DNA of 64,000 nucleotides from Bacillota bacterium (GTDB taxonomy: Bacteria; Bacillota; Clostridia; Acetivibrionales; DSM-1351), in contig JAEWOH010000043.1 of the NCBI GenBank assembly GCA_023460955.1, positions 144,635-208,634 of the forward strand, written 5' to 3'. Position numbers and translations under genes: made by a program. The notes under the pieces were generated by a model. That model searched no databases, was not told the DNA's origin, and saw nothing but the letters and a program-made list of their open reading frames with translations. How positions within the stretch are numbered: position 1 is the first letter of the stretch; each line of letters starts with the position of its first letter. Positions 53,510 through 62,994 of this stretch are shown in pieces.

Positions 53510-54571
53510 ATGGAAAATTATATACAGAGAAAACCCACAAATAAAATTAAAGTAGGAGATATCTTTATAGGAGGAGATTCTCCTATTTCTGTTCAATCAA
53601 TGACTAATACTGATACAAGGGATGTTCGTGCTACAGTTGAACAGATAAAAAGGCTGGAGGAAGAAGGGTGCCGGATTATAAGGGTTGCTATACCCGACAG
53701 CCAGTCTGCACAGGCAGTCAAAGAAATCAAAAAAGCTATAAAAATACCTCTTGTGGCAGATATACATTTTGATTACAGACTGGCTCTGGAGTGTATGCGC
53801 AACGGTGTGGACAAAATCCGTCTCAATCCGGGCAACATTGGTGGACAGGACAGGGTTAAAGCTGTGGCTGACATGGCAAGGGAAAGACAAATACCTATAC
53901 GGATTGGTGTCAACTCTGGTTCTGTAGAAAAAAGCATTATAGAAAAATTCGGAGGGGTCACACCGGAGGGAATGGTGGAAAGTGCGCTAAACCATGCTGC
54001 CATGCTTGAAGCCGCCGACTTTGGAGATATAGCCATTTCCATCAAGGCTTCAAGCGTACCGATGACGATTGCAGCCTACAGACTCCTTTCTCAGAAAACT
54101 TCTTACCCTCTGCACATAGGTGTTACAGAAGCAGGAACAGTCTATAAGGGAACGATTAAATCAGCTGTCGGGATAGGTTGCCTTTTGGCAGAGGGTATTG
54201 GAGATACAATCAGAGTTTCTCTGACAGGAGACCCTATAGAAGAAATTAGAGCAGGAAAACAAATTTTGAAGTCCCTGGGTCTGCTCAAAGAAGGAATCGA
54301 TGTGGTATCCTGCCCAACCTGTGGAAGAACAAGGGTGGATTTAATAGGTATCGTAAATGAAATAGAACCTATTCTGGAAAAACTGGACAAGAATATAAAA
54401 GTGGCTATTATGGGCTGTGCAGTTAACGGACCTGGAGAAGCAAAGGATGCCGACATAGGCATAGCCGGCGGTGTAAATGAGGTGCTTTTGTTTAAAAAAG
54501 GTCTGGTAGTAAAAAAAATCCCTCAGGAAAATGCTGTTGAGGAATTGATAAAGGAAATTAACAAACTATGA
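53510..54571 (+). CDS. ispG: 4-hydroxy-3-methylbut-2-en-1-yl diphosphate synthase
   Basis: 353 residues. N-terminal TIM barrel (SVQSMTNTDTRDVRATVEQI, IRLNPGNIGG) and C-terminal 4Fe-4S domain with SCPTCGRTRVDL and GCAVNGPGEAKDADIGIAGG. MEP pathway. Its stop overlaps the start of the methyltransferase gene. Confidence 0.97.
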   Translation: MENYIQRKPTNKIKVGDIFIGGDSPISVQSMTNTDTRDVRATVEQIKRLEEEGCRIIRVAIPDSQSAQAVKEIKKAIKIPLVADIHFDYRLALECMRNGVDKIRLNPGNIGGQDRVKAVADMARERQIPIRIGVNSGSVEKSIIEKFGGVTPEGMVESALNHAAMLEAADFGDIAISIKASSVPMTIAAYRLLSQKTSYPLHIGVTEAGTVYKGTIKSAVGIGCLLAEGIGDTIRVSLTGDPIEEIRAGKQILKSLGLLKEGIDVVSCPTCGRTRVDLIGIVNEIEPILEKLDKNIKVAIMGCAVNGPGEAKDADIGIAGGVNEVLLFKKGLVVKKIPQENAVEELIKEINKL

Positions 54572-55479
54572 TAAGGACCATATACAAATGTCCAAATTGT
54601 TCAAAAGCTCTTAAACAAGGTTTGAAGCAATATTTCTGCCCGAATGGACACAGCTTTGATATTGCCAGAAAAGGCTATGTAAATCTTCTGCTTTCAAGTC
54701 ACATCGGTTCAGGAAATCCCGGAGATACAAAGGAAATGCTTCAAAGCAGAAGGGAGTTTCTGGACAAGGGCTATTATGAGGAATTTTCTGATACATTAAA
54801 CACGCAGACAGACCGTTTGTGTTTTTCTGTCGAGAAGCTTCAAAGCTCATTGTCAAAAGAGAATAATGAGATTAACATATATGATGCTGGCTGTGGTGAG
54901 GGTTATTACATAAGCAGACTGAAAAAGTCTCTGACTGGCAGCAGGACTAATGAAAACATTGATAATGCAGATTTAGCCTTCAAGGATATCCCTTCTGATT
55001 GCTCCGTTAATTACTACGGCACCGATGTTTCCAAGGATGCAATAAACTATGCAGCAGGAAGAGATAGGGAAATCAGGTTTGCTGTGGCAAGTAATTATCA
55101 TATACCCTTAATAGACAATTCAGTGGATTGCATACTATGTATTTTCGCTCCCAGGGATGAGAAAGAATTCAGACGTATTCTGAAGCCCGCCGGTAAGCTA
55201 ATAGTTGCGGTACCCGGAGCACGGCATCTGTACAGCTTGAAAAAGCTTATATATAGAGCTCCTGAAGAAATAGGACTGAAGGGGACAGTTCAGCAGGGCT
55301 TTAAGCTAATAGACGAAACCAACGTCCACTATGATATTTATTTAAAGGACAAGCCCGACATTCAGAATCTTTTTAAAATGACACCGTACAGCAGGCATGC
55401 AGACGATGAGGCTCTAAGCAATATGGAGGAGCTTGTTACAGAGGTGGACATAAACATTTTGACTTATGAAAGGCTATAG
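54568..55479 (+). CDS. RlmA-like 23S rRNA (guanine-N1) methyltransferase
   Basis: 303 residues. N-terminal zinc-binding motif C-x2-C ... C-x3-H (YKCPNCSKALKQ, YFCPNGHSFDIARKGYVNLL), then the SAM-binding fold (IYDAGCGEGYYISRL, YGTDVSKDAINYAA). Matches the RlmA group that methylates G745/G748 of 23S rRNA. Coupled to ispG by a 4-bp overlap. Confidence 0.88.
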   Translation: MIRTIYKCPNCSKALKQGLKQYFCPNGHSFDIARKGYVNLLLSSHIGSGNPGDTKEMLQSRREFLDKGYYEEFSDTLNTQTDRLCFSVEKLQSSLSKENNEINIYDAGCGEGYYISRLKKSLTGSRTNENIDNADLAFKDIPSDCSVNYYGTDVSKDAINYAAGRDREIRFAVASNYHIPLIDNSVDCILCIFAPRDEKEFRRILKPAGKLIVAVPGARHLYSLKKLIYRAPEEIGLKGTVQQGFKLIDETNVHYDIYLKDKPDIQNLFKMTPYSRHADDEALSNMEELVTEVDINILTYERL

Positions 55480-56023
55480 ACGAATTGGTAAGTACCGCTT
55501 TAATCTTTGGTCAGTACCATTTCTGAGTTATGAATTATTCAATTGTAAAATTCTTATAGCACAAAAGTTTATTCTGGTATGATAAAATTAAAATCAGAAG
55601 ATGGTTTTAATCAGTGAATATTAAGAATTAATATTGATACGCGAGTACAGCTTTAATTAATGGTAAGCACGGTTAAAAGCAGTTGCAGAATTTGTAGTAT
55701 GAAATGACTCGTTAGTATATTCTAGCGAGTTTGATTAATTAATTATAAGATAGAGTAATAATTTATTAATTGTCAGCACTGTAGAAGAGTTTACTGAAAT
55801 TTGTCGGTGAAGAACAAGAAAGAAAGCCGACAAATTTACACGAAGTAAATTTGAGCAGCAGGCCGAGACAGGATGTCGAGTTGTTGCGGCGGCTTAATAC
55901 ATGTTATGAACCGTAATATTTCAAGTAAACTCTTTGTGTGCAAACAATTAATAAAAATTACTTTGTTTAGAAAAGAAATTGTAAAGATAGATAAAAAACG
56001 TACATAAATGGGGTCATAACATT
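55480..56023 (+). other. 545-bp gap before polC with several hairpins, candidate structured RNA or repeat
   Basis: No ORF is supported. ACTCGTTAG/CTAGCGAGT (55707-55730) forms a small hairpin. AAATTTGTCGG (55797-55807) pairs with CCGACAAATTT (55827-55837), but the last part of that arm can instead pair as AAATTTAC (55832-55839) with GTAAATTT (55845-55852), giving mutually exclusive folds. GCAGCA (55855-55860) then pairs with TGTTGC (55882-55887) around an inner GACA/TGTC hairpin. Could be a cis-regulatory RNA or an interspersed repeat. Confidence 0.4.
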
Positions 56024-59000
56024 ATGGAAGGCACAAACAATTCAAAAAAGTTATTCTTGGACCTATTCCCTGGAGCAGTTGATTTAAACGGGGAATTTTC
56101 TGTTTTTAAAGAACTGAATGTTGATAGAATGAGTGTGTTTATTAAGTCTAACAAGCTTGAAATATACACCTCTTATCAAGATATAATAAATCCCGGACTT
56201 GTCACAAGGCTTGAACAAAGGCTGGCTGAAAGCCTCGGAGCCAACACAGTTTCTATAAAGGTTAAGTGCTCCCGTCAGTATGCTATGGAGGAATTCCTGG
56301 AGGTTATCTGGCCAGATCTGGTTTTAATGCTTAACAGTAAAATCGCGGTTTGCAGAGGTATTTTGACTGACAGTACCTGTGAATTTAATGATGGGAAAAT
56401 ATATATCAAGCTTGCAACAAAGGGATCTCAGATACTAAAATCTCAAAATTGTCATTCTATTATTGAGCAGTATATAGATGAAACCATATCCAAACGTGTA
56501 AAGGTTGAGTTTTGCGATATTCAGGTAGATTCCAATATTCTTGAAGAGTATGTTGCAGAGAAGGAAAAAAATGAAGCGCAGGTTGTCAGTTCCGCAATGA
56601 CTGCCATGCCTGCTGAAACAAAGGTGAAAAATACTTCGGACAGCAGGAACTCGTACCCGGGTGATGGAGCTACAAAAGGAATAATTGCCGGAAAACCTTT
56701 CACCGACAGTATTATGAGAATTACAGAAGTAACTCCCGATTCAGGAAAGGTTGCTATTGCCGGAGAGGTTTTCAGAACTGAATCAAGAGAAATCAGGGGC
56801 GGTAAATTCATTTACATATTTGATGTAACTGATTATACCAGCTCAGTTACCGTTAAAATGTTCGTTGAAAAGAAAGACTTTCAGAATATATCTGAACGTA
56901 TAGTTGAAGGGGTTTGTCTCCGTATCAGAGGTGACGCACAATACGACAAGTTCTCAAAGGAGCTTGCGGTAATGGCTTATGATATTGTAGAAACTGAAAA
57001 AGAGATCAGACATGACGAAGCTGAAGTAAAACGTGTTGAATTGCATTTACATACTCAGATGAGCTCCATGGACGGAGTAACTCCGGTTAAGGAGCTTGTT
57101 AAAAGAGCGGCAAAATGGGGACACAAGGCAATTGCTATTACAGATCACGGTGTATGTCAGGCTTATCCCGACGCTTACGGTGCCTCGAAGAAATTTGGAA
57201 TAAAAGTTATTTACGGCTTAGAGTGCTATCTTTTGGATGACAGTGTGCCAATTGTTTATAATCCAAATGAGAATACTCTGGAAGACGATTTCGTAGTTTT
57301 TGACATTGAAACCACCGGCCTTGACTCCCATAAGGACAGGATAACTGAGATAGGAGCAGTCAAAATAAGACAAGGGCAGATTATTGACAGGTTCAGTGCC
57401 TTTGTAAATCCCGGGATACCTATACCTAGCTTTATTGTGAAGCTGACAGGTATATCGGATGACATGGTCAAGGATGCACCTCCAATAGAACAGGTTCTCA
57501 CCGACTTTATGGAATTTATACAGGGGTCTGTGTTGGTAGCTCATAATGCAAATTTTGATGTTGGCTTTATTAAGCAAAATGTGAAGATTATTGGGGAGAA
57601 GATAAAAAATCCTTACATAGATACACTGGAACTATGCAGAAAAATGTTCCCTGACCTTGGTAAGTATAAGCTGAATCTTGTTGCCAAGCATTTGGGAATT
57701 GAACTTGAGAACCATCACAGAGCAATTGATGATTCCATGGCTACTGCTAAAATTTTTATACATTGTCTGGGTATTCTTAGAGAAAAAGGTTGTAAAACAA
57801 TTAAAGATATAGAAAACGCCTTTGAGCAAGGGGTGAACCTAAAGTCCAGCTCTTACCATGCAATAATTCTTGTGAAAAACTCAGTGGGGCTGAAAAATTT
57901 ATACAAGATAGTTTCTAGGTCACATTTGAAGTATTTTTATAAAAAGCCGAGAGTTCCCAAAAAACTACTTATGGAGTTCAGGGAAGGGTTGATACTTGGA
58001 AGCGCCTGCGAAGCAGGGGAACTTTACAGGGCAATACTAAATAATAAAAGTGAAGAAGAGATATCAAAAATTGCAAGATTTTATGATTATCTTGAAATCC
58101 AGCCTCTGGGAAACAACCAATTCCTTGTGAATAATGGAAAAGTTACCTCACAGGAGGAACTGAAAAAGATAAATAAAAAAATAGTAAGGCTTGGAGAAAG
58201 ACATAAAAAGCCGGTGGTAGCTACCTGTGATGTGCATTTTATGGACCCGAGGGATGAAGTTTTCAGAAGAATACTAATGGGTGGACAAGGCTTTATTGAT
58301 GCCGATAATCAGGCTCCTCTATATTTCAGAACCACCGATGAGATGCTTGGGGAGTTTGACTACCTTGGACCTGACAAGGCCCGTGAGATAGTTATAGATA
58401 ATACTAATCTTATTGCAGATATGGTTGAAAATATTGCACCTGTGTTGGAAGGAACGTATCCTCCTAAGATTGAAGGTGCTGAGCATGATATTGAGGAAAT
58501 GGCCATGAACAGGGCTAAAGAGATTTATGGTGAGAATTTGCCCGAGGTGGTTCAGCAGAGACTTGAAAAAGAACTTAACTCCATCATTAAAAACGGCTTT
58601 GCGGTTATGTACCTTATTGCCCAGAAACTGGTATCAAAATCTGTAGGGGATGGGTATCTGGTTGGTTCCAGAGGTTCAGTAGGTTCCTCCTTCGTTGCCA
58701 ATATGTCAGGTATAACCGAGGTTAATTCCCTTCAGCCACATTATATTTGTGAAAAATGCAAATATTCGGAGTTTATTCTTGACGGGACTTATGATTGTGG
58801 TTTTGATATGCCGGACAAAACTTGTCCTAACTGCGGTAATAGCCTAAAAAAAGACGGCTATGACATACCTTTTGAAACCTTCCTTGGTTTTGACGGGGAT
58901 AAGGAGCCTGATATAGACTTAAACTTTTCTGGAGAATACCAGCCTGTGGCCCATAAATATACCGAAGAACTTTTTGGGGAAGGCTATGTATTCAGAGCCG

Positions 59001-60328
59001 GTACAATAGCCTCTGTGGCTGAGAAGACCGCATATGGCTATGTAAAAAACTATTTGGATGAAAGAGGAATAGTAGTTACAAACGCAGAGATAAACAGGCT
59101 GGTTAAGGGGTGTACAGGAATAAAACGAACCACAGGTCAGCATCCCGGAGGTATAATGATTGTACCAAAGGACAAGGAGATATATGACTTCTCTCCTATT
59201 CAAAGGCCGGCAGACGATACGACCTCAGAAATAATAACTACTCATTTTGACTATCACTTCCTTCATGGAAGTATACTGAAACTTGACATTCTTGGACACG
59301 ACGACCCTACTGTTATAAGAATGCTGGAAGATTTAACAGGTGTAGATGCCACCGCCATTACTATCGGTGAGGCAAAAACAATGAGCCTTTTCAGCAGTAC
59401 AGAAGCACTGGGGGTCAAACCCGAGGATATCGGCAGTGAAACAGGAACCTTTGCCATACCTGAATTTGGCACGAAATTTGTACGGCAAATGCTCGTTGAT
59501 ACAAAACCCAAGACCTTCTCTGAGCTTATCAGAATATCTGGGCTTTCTCATGGTACAGACGTTTGGCTTAACAATGCGCAGGACCTTATAAGAGATGGTA
59601 TAACAACGCTCTCAAAGAGCATTTGCTGCCGTGATGATATAATGATTTATTTAATGCATGCGGGCCTTCCTCCTAAAACAGCGTTTAAGATAATGGAGGA
59701 TGTCAGAAAAGGTAAGGGTGTAAAGGAAGAATATGAAGCTATTATGAAGGAGAACAAAGTTCCGGATTGGTATATAAAATCCTGTAAAACCATTAAGTAC
59801 ATGTTTCCCAAGGCTCATGCTGCCGCATATGTTATGATGGCTTTCCGTATTGCCTGGTTTAAGGTTTACCATCCCGAGGCTTTCTATGCTACATATTTTA
59901 CTGTAAGAGCAGATGACTTTGATGCCGAAATGATGGCGAATGGTCAGGATAAGGTAAAAAACAAAATCAGGGAATACGAGATGAAGGGAAATAATATTAC
60001 CACAAAAGAGAAAAATGTTCTCACTATTCTTGAAGTCACTAATGAAATGTATGCCAGAGGGATTACCTTCCTTCCGATAGATTTATATAAATCTGAAGCC
60101 AAAAAATTTAAAATTGAGGAAGGTGGAATCAGGCCTCCGCTAAATGCTCTTCAGGGGTTGGGGGGCGCTGCAGCACTAAACATTGTTGAAGCCAGAAAAG
60201 AAGGTGAGTTCCTCTCTATAGATGAACTCAGGACAAAAGCAAAAATCAGCAAATCAGTAATAGAAATACTGGAGAGAAACAACTGCCTAAAGGGTCTGCC
60301 CGAGAGTAATCAACTTTGTTTGTTTTAA
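56024..60328 (+). CDS. polC: DNA polymerase III alpha subunit, PolC type
   Basis: 1434 residues, full length. Order: N-terminal domains, OB fold (about 230-330), PHP domain (ELHLHTQMSSMDGVTPVKEL), inserted proofreading exonuclease (about 420-590: FVVFDIETTGLDSHKDRITE and HRAIDDSMATAKIF), rest of PHP, palm (GSRGSVGSSFVANMSGITEV and KEPDIDLNFSGEYQ), a zinc-binding insert (CEKCKYSEF ... CPNCGNS), and the C-terminal helix-hairpin part (LQGLGGAAALNIVEARKEG). Main replicative polymerase of Firmicutes. Gene start ATG with weak ribosome site. Confidence 0.98.
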   Translation: MEGTNNSKKLFLDLFPGAVDLNGEFSVFKELNVDRMSVFIKSNKLEIYTSYQDIINPGLVTRLEQRLAESLGANTVSIKVKCSRQYAMEEFLEVIWPDLVLMLNSKIAVCRGILTDSTCEFNDGKIYIKLATKGSQILKSQNCHSIIEQYIDETISKRVKVEFCDIQVDSNILEEYVAEKEKNEAQVVSSAMTAMPAETKVKNTSDSRNSYPGDGATKGIIAGKPFTDSIMRITEVTPDSGKVAIAGEVFRTESREIRGGKFIYIFDVTDYTSSVTVKMFVEKKDFQNISERIVEGVCLRIRGDAQYDKFSKELAVMAYDIVETEKEIRHDEAEVKRVELHLHTQMSSMDGVTPVKELVKRAAKWGHKAIAITDHGVCQAYPDAYGASKKFGIKVIYGLECYLLDDSVPIVYNPNENTLEDDFVVFDIETTGLDSHKDRITEIGAVKIRQGQIIDRFSAFVNPGIPIPSFIVKLTGISDDMVKDAPPIEQVLTDFMEFIQGSVLVAHNANFDVGFIKQNVKIIGEKIKNPYIDTLELCRKMFPDLGKYKLNLVAKHLGIELENHHRAIDDSMATAKIFIHCLGILREKGCKTIKDIENAFEQGVNLKSSSYHAIILVKNSVGLKNLYKIVSRSHLKYFYKKPRVPKKLLMEFREGLILGSACEAGELYRAILNNKSEEEISKIARFYDYLEIQPLGNNQFLVNNGKVTSQEELKKINKKIVRLGERHKKPVVATCDVHFMDPRDEVFRRILMGGQGFIDADNQAPLYFRTTDEMLGEFDYLGPDKAREIVIDNTNLIADMVENIAPVLEGTYPPKIEGAEHDIEEMAMNRAKEIYGENLPEVVQQRLEKELNSIIKNGFAVMYLIAQKLVSKSVGDGYLVGSRGSVGSSFVANMSGITEVNSLQPHYICEKCKYSEFILDGTYDCGFDMPDKTCPNCGNSLKKDGYDIPFETFLGFDGDKEPDIDLNFSGEYQPVAHKYTEELFGEGYVFRAGTIASVAEKTAYGYVKNYLDERGIVVTNAEINRLVKGCTGIKRTTGQHPGGIMIVPKDKEIYDFSPIQRPADDTTSEIITTHFDYHFLHGSILKLDILGHDDPTVIRMLEDLTGVDATAITIGEAKTMSLFSSTEALGVKPEDIGSETGTFAIPEFGTKFVRQMLVDTKPKTFSELIRISGLSHGTDVWLNNAQDLIRDGITTLSKSICCRDDIMIYLMHAGLPPKTAFKIMEDVRKGKGVKEEYEAIMKENKVPDWYIKSCKTIKYMFPKAHAAAYVMMAFRIAWFKVYHPEAFYATYFTVRADDFDAEMMANGQDKVKNKIREYEMKGNNITTKEKNVLTILEVTNEMYARGITFLPIDLYKSEAKKFKIEEGGIRPPLNALQGLGGAAALNIVEARKEGEFLSIDELRTKAKISKSVIEILERNNCLKGLPESNQLCLF

Positions 60329-60386
60329 GCTTAAATGCTCAAATCAAAAAAAAATTATGTCTTTGTTTAAAAACGGTAATAAATTG

Positions 60387-60415
60387 TTGATAATTAGAAA
60401 TAATAATGGTATAAT
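60387..60415 (+). promoter_or_regulatory. SigA-type promoter of the rimP-nusA-infB operon
   Basis: TTGATA (60387-60392), 17-bp spacer, TATAAT (60410-60415). Confidence 0.8.
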
Positions 60416-60449
60416 ACACGAGGATAGAAGTTTAATAGACTTGACTGCC

Positions 60450-60564
60450 AAGAGTGGGAAATCCCACTCTTTGTTGTTTAGTTGAGGAAAATAGGTATAT
60501 TATCGAAGTCATAAGCTTATTGACTTCTATAACAAGGGGACATCTGAACCCCGGTTTTTGTTAT
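60450..60564 (+). promoter_or_regulatory. Leader of the rimP operon with three tandem hairpins
   Basis: AAGAGTGGGA/TCCCACTCTT (60450-60471), followed by TTG; GAAGTCA/TGACTTC (60505-60527); and ATAACAAGGGG / CCCC...TTGTTAT (60529-60564). The first resembles a terminator. This leader may mediate attenuation, perhaps sensed by NusA, which the operon encodes. Confidence 0.5.
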
Positions 60565-60637
60565 GCTTGCAGCTTTTTTCTGCATTAGGTAATATGTAAA
60601 CCTCATTAAACTCTAACTTATGGAGGAAGAGTAAACG

Positions 60638-61096
60638 ATGAAGAAAAATGTACAGCAGGACATTATGGAACTTGCGGCACCAATAGTTGAAGCATTGAAT
60701 TATGAACTGGTTGACGTTGAATTTGTAAAAGAGGGCGCTAACTGGTATCTGAGAATATATATTGACAAGCCGGGCGGAATAAGTATTGACGATTGTCAGG
60801 CAGTCAGCGAGCAGATGAGTGACGTACTTGATAAGAAAGATCCCATAGAACAGAGTTATTATTTAGAAGTTTCCTCACCGGGTCTTGAAAGGCCTTTAAA
60901 AACAGAGAGAGACTTTATTAAATATAAGGGCGAACTGGTTGAAGTTAAGGTTTTTCAACCTATTGAAGGCAAAAAAGTATTTGAAGGAGAATTAGTTGGC
61001 TTAATCGATGACAAAATAGTTATCAAAGACGGCGACAACAACATTGAATTCGAAAAGAATAAGGTTGCCATAGTGAAACGGGCCATTAAATTTTAA
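60638..61096 (+). CDS. rimP: Ribosome maturation factor RimP
   Basis: 152 residues: LVDVEFVKEGANWYLRIYID, SIDDCQAVSEQMSDVLD and YYLEVSSPGLERPLKTERDF, then the SH3-like C-terminal domain. ATG after TATGGAGGA. Assists 30S maturation; standard first gene of the nusA-infB operon. Confidence 0.97.
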   Translation: MKKNVQQDIMELAAPIVEALNYELVDVEFVKEGANWYLRIYIDKPGGISIDDCQAVSEQMSDVLDKKDPIEQSYYLEVSSPGLERPLKTERDFIKYKGELVEVKVFQPIEGKKVFEGELVGLIDDKIVIKDGDNNIEFEKNKVAIVKRAIKF

Positions 61097-61127
61097 ATTT
61101 TTTAATTAGTAATGGGAGGTTAGTATA

Positions 61128-62291
61128 ATGAGCGCTGAGTTAATACTTGCACTTGAACAGCTTGAAAAGGAAAAGGGTATTAAGAAGGAAATAATAATTG
61201 AGGCCATAGAAGCCGCACTTATTTCTGCATATAAGAAAAACTTTGGTTCTGCAATGAATGTTAAGGTAAATATAGATAGAACTACCGGAGATGTTAAAGT
61301 TTTTGGTCTTAGAAAGGTTGCCGAAGTGCCTGATATGGATCAAATGGACATATCGGTGGATGAAGCTGCAAAATTAAATCCTACTTTAGCAATAGGCGAT
61401 ATTGCCGAAATGGAGGTAACACCTAGATCCTTCGGTAGAATAGCTGCTCAGACTGCTAAACAGGTTGTTGTTCAGAAGCTCAGGGAAGCCGAAAGAGGAA
61501 TTATATATGATGAATTTTACAATAAGGAAAGTGATATTGTAACCGGAATAATACAACGAATCGAGAAAAGAAATGTAATTGTTGACCTTGGAAAAACCGA
61601 GGCTGTTCTTGCTCCTACCGAGCAAACACCCGGTGAGGAATATCACTTTAATGAAAGACTTAAGTCCTATATTGTAGAAGTAAAGAAAACAACAAAAGGC
61701 CCACAAATTATGATATCAAGAACCCACCCGGGTCTCGTAAAGAGACTTTTTGAACTGGAGGTTCCTGAAATTCATGACGGTACGGTTGAAATAAAGAGTA
61801 TTTCTCGTGAGCCGGGATCAAGAACAAAGATTGCCGTATACTCAAAGGATGATAATGTCGACCCTGTAGGTGCATGTGTAGGTCAGAGGGGAACCAGAGT
61901 TCAGGCAATAGTTGACGAACTGCGCGGAGAAAAAATTGACATAATAAAATGGAGCAACGATCCTAAAGATTATATATCAAGCAGTTTGAGCCCTGCAAAG
62001 GTTATAAGAGTTGATGTAAATGAGGATGAAAAATCAGCAAGAGTAATTGTTCCTGATTACCAGCTTTCACTTGCAATAGGCAAGGAAGGTCAGAATGCAA
62101 GACTTGCTGCAAAATTGACCGGCTGGAAAATAGATATAAAGAGCGAGTCTCAACTTAGACAGTCAATTGAAAGTCAGCTTTTTGATGATAATATGAACGA
62201 CGATATAGACGATGACATGGACAATGATACTGAAAATCTAACAAACAATTACGAAAATGAACAGGATGAGGATGATGTATTCCTTGACTAA
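61128..62291 (+). CDS. nusA: Transcription termination/antitermination factor NusA
   Basis: 387 residues. N-terminal RNA-polymerase-binding domain, S1 domain (about 135-200, GIIQRIEKRNVIVDLGKTEA), KH domains (VDPVGACVGQRGTRVQAIVD and SLAIGKEGQNARLAAKLTG). C-terminal tail is very acidic (Asp/Asn/Glu-rich, about 30 residues) in place of the extra repeats of E. coli NusA. Confidence 0.97.
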   Translation: MSAELILALEQLEKEKGIKKEIIIEAIEAALISAYKKNFGSAMNVKVNIDRTTGDVKVFGLRKVAEVPDMDQMDISVDEAAKLNPTLAIGDIAEMEVTPRSFGRIAAQTAKQVVVQKLREAERGIIYDEFYNKESDIVTGIIQRIEKRNVIVDLGKTEAVLAPTEQTPGEEYHFNERLKSYIVEVKKTTKGPQIMISRTHPGLVKRLFELEVPEIHDGTVEIKSISREPGSRTKIAVYSKDDNVDPVGACVGQRGTRVQAIVDELRGEKIDIIKWSNDPKDYISSSLSPAKVIRVDVNEDEKSARVIVPDYQLSLAIGKEGQNARLAAKLTGWKIDIKSESQLRQSIESQLFDDNMNDDIDDDMDNDTENLTNNYENEQDEDDVFLD

Positions 62292-62387
62292 TATAGGTCT
62301 ATTCCATTTGTTTTTGGTAATTGGCTAAAAAAGTTACAGACTATCAGTTATTTCAGGTAGTAAATGACTATGGGAAGGTGTGGATGG

Positions 62388-62669
62388 ATGAAGCAAAAAA
62401 AAATTCCATTACGTATGTGCCTTGGTTGTAAGGAAATGAAGCCAAAAAGGGAACTAATACGTGTGGTAAGAAATAATGAGGGAGAAATCAGTATTGATCT
62501 AATTGGAAAAAAGCCTGGTAGAGGTGCTTATGTGTGCAGAAAAACTTCTTGTCTTGATCAAGCCATAAAGGCTAAAAGACTTGAAAAGGCTTTTGAAACT
62601 ACAATTGGTGCAGAGGTTTATGATAATCTGAGGAACCAATTGGAAGGAGAGGTTGATAGCAATGGATAG
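62388..62669 (+). CDS. ylxR: YlxR family protein (RnpM)
   Basis: 93 residues with the YlxR motif RMCLGCKEMKPKRELIRVVR and GRGAYVCRKTSCLDQAIK. ATG 62388 after GGGAAGGTG is preferred over 62364. Recent work names Bacillus YlxR RnpM, an RNase P modulator and RNA-binding protein. Its end overlaps the start of ylxQ. Confidence 0.94.
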   Translation: MKQKKIPLRMCLGCKEMKPKRELIRVVRNNEGEISIDLIGKKPGRGAYVCRKTSCLDQAIKAKRLEKAFETTIGAEVYDNLRNQLEGEVDSNG

Positions 62670-62994
62670 GATTTATTCCTTGTTAGGTCTTGCTAAAAAA
62701 GCAGGACAGCTGTTATCCGGAGATGAAACTTGTGAAAGGACTATCAAGTCAGGTAAAGCTGTTCTTGTAATTGTAGCAGGGGATGCTTCTGAAAACACGA
62801 AGGACAAATTTAAAAGTATTTGCAGCTTCCGTGGTATCACTTATAGAGAATATGGTGAAAAAAATGAGCTTGGAAGATGCACTGGAAAAGAAATACGTTC
62901 GGTTGTTTCTATTCAGTCAAAAGACTTTAAGGATGGCCTTCTTAAACTAATAGATAATCAAATAAATGAAGCCGGGGGTGAAGGTATTGGATAA
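62662..62994 (+). CDS. ylxQ: L7Ae-like ribosomal protein YlxQ
   Basis: 110 residues: MDRIYSLLGLAKKAGQLLSG and KAVLVIVAGDASENTKDKFK, the L7Ae/L30e fold that binds kink-turn RNA. ATG 62662 with AAGGAGAGG upstream. Overlaps infB by a few bases. Confidence 0.94.
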   Translation: MDRIYSLLGLAKKAGQLLSGDETCERTIKSGKAVLVIVAGDASENTKDKFKSICSFRGITYREYGEKNELGRCTGKEIRSVVSIQSKDFKDGLLKLIDNQINEAGGEGIG

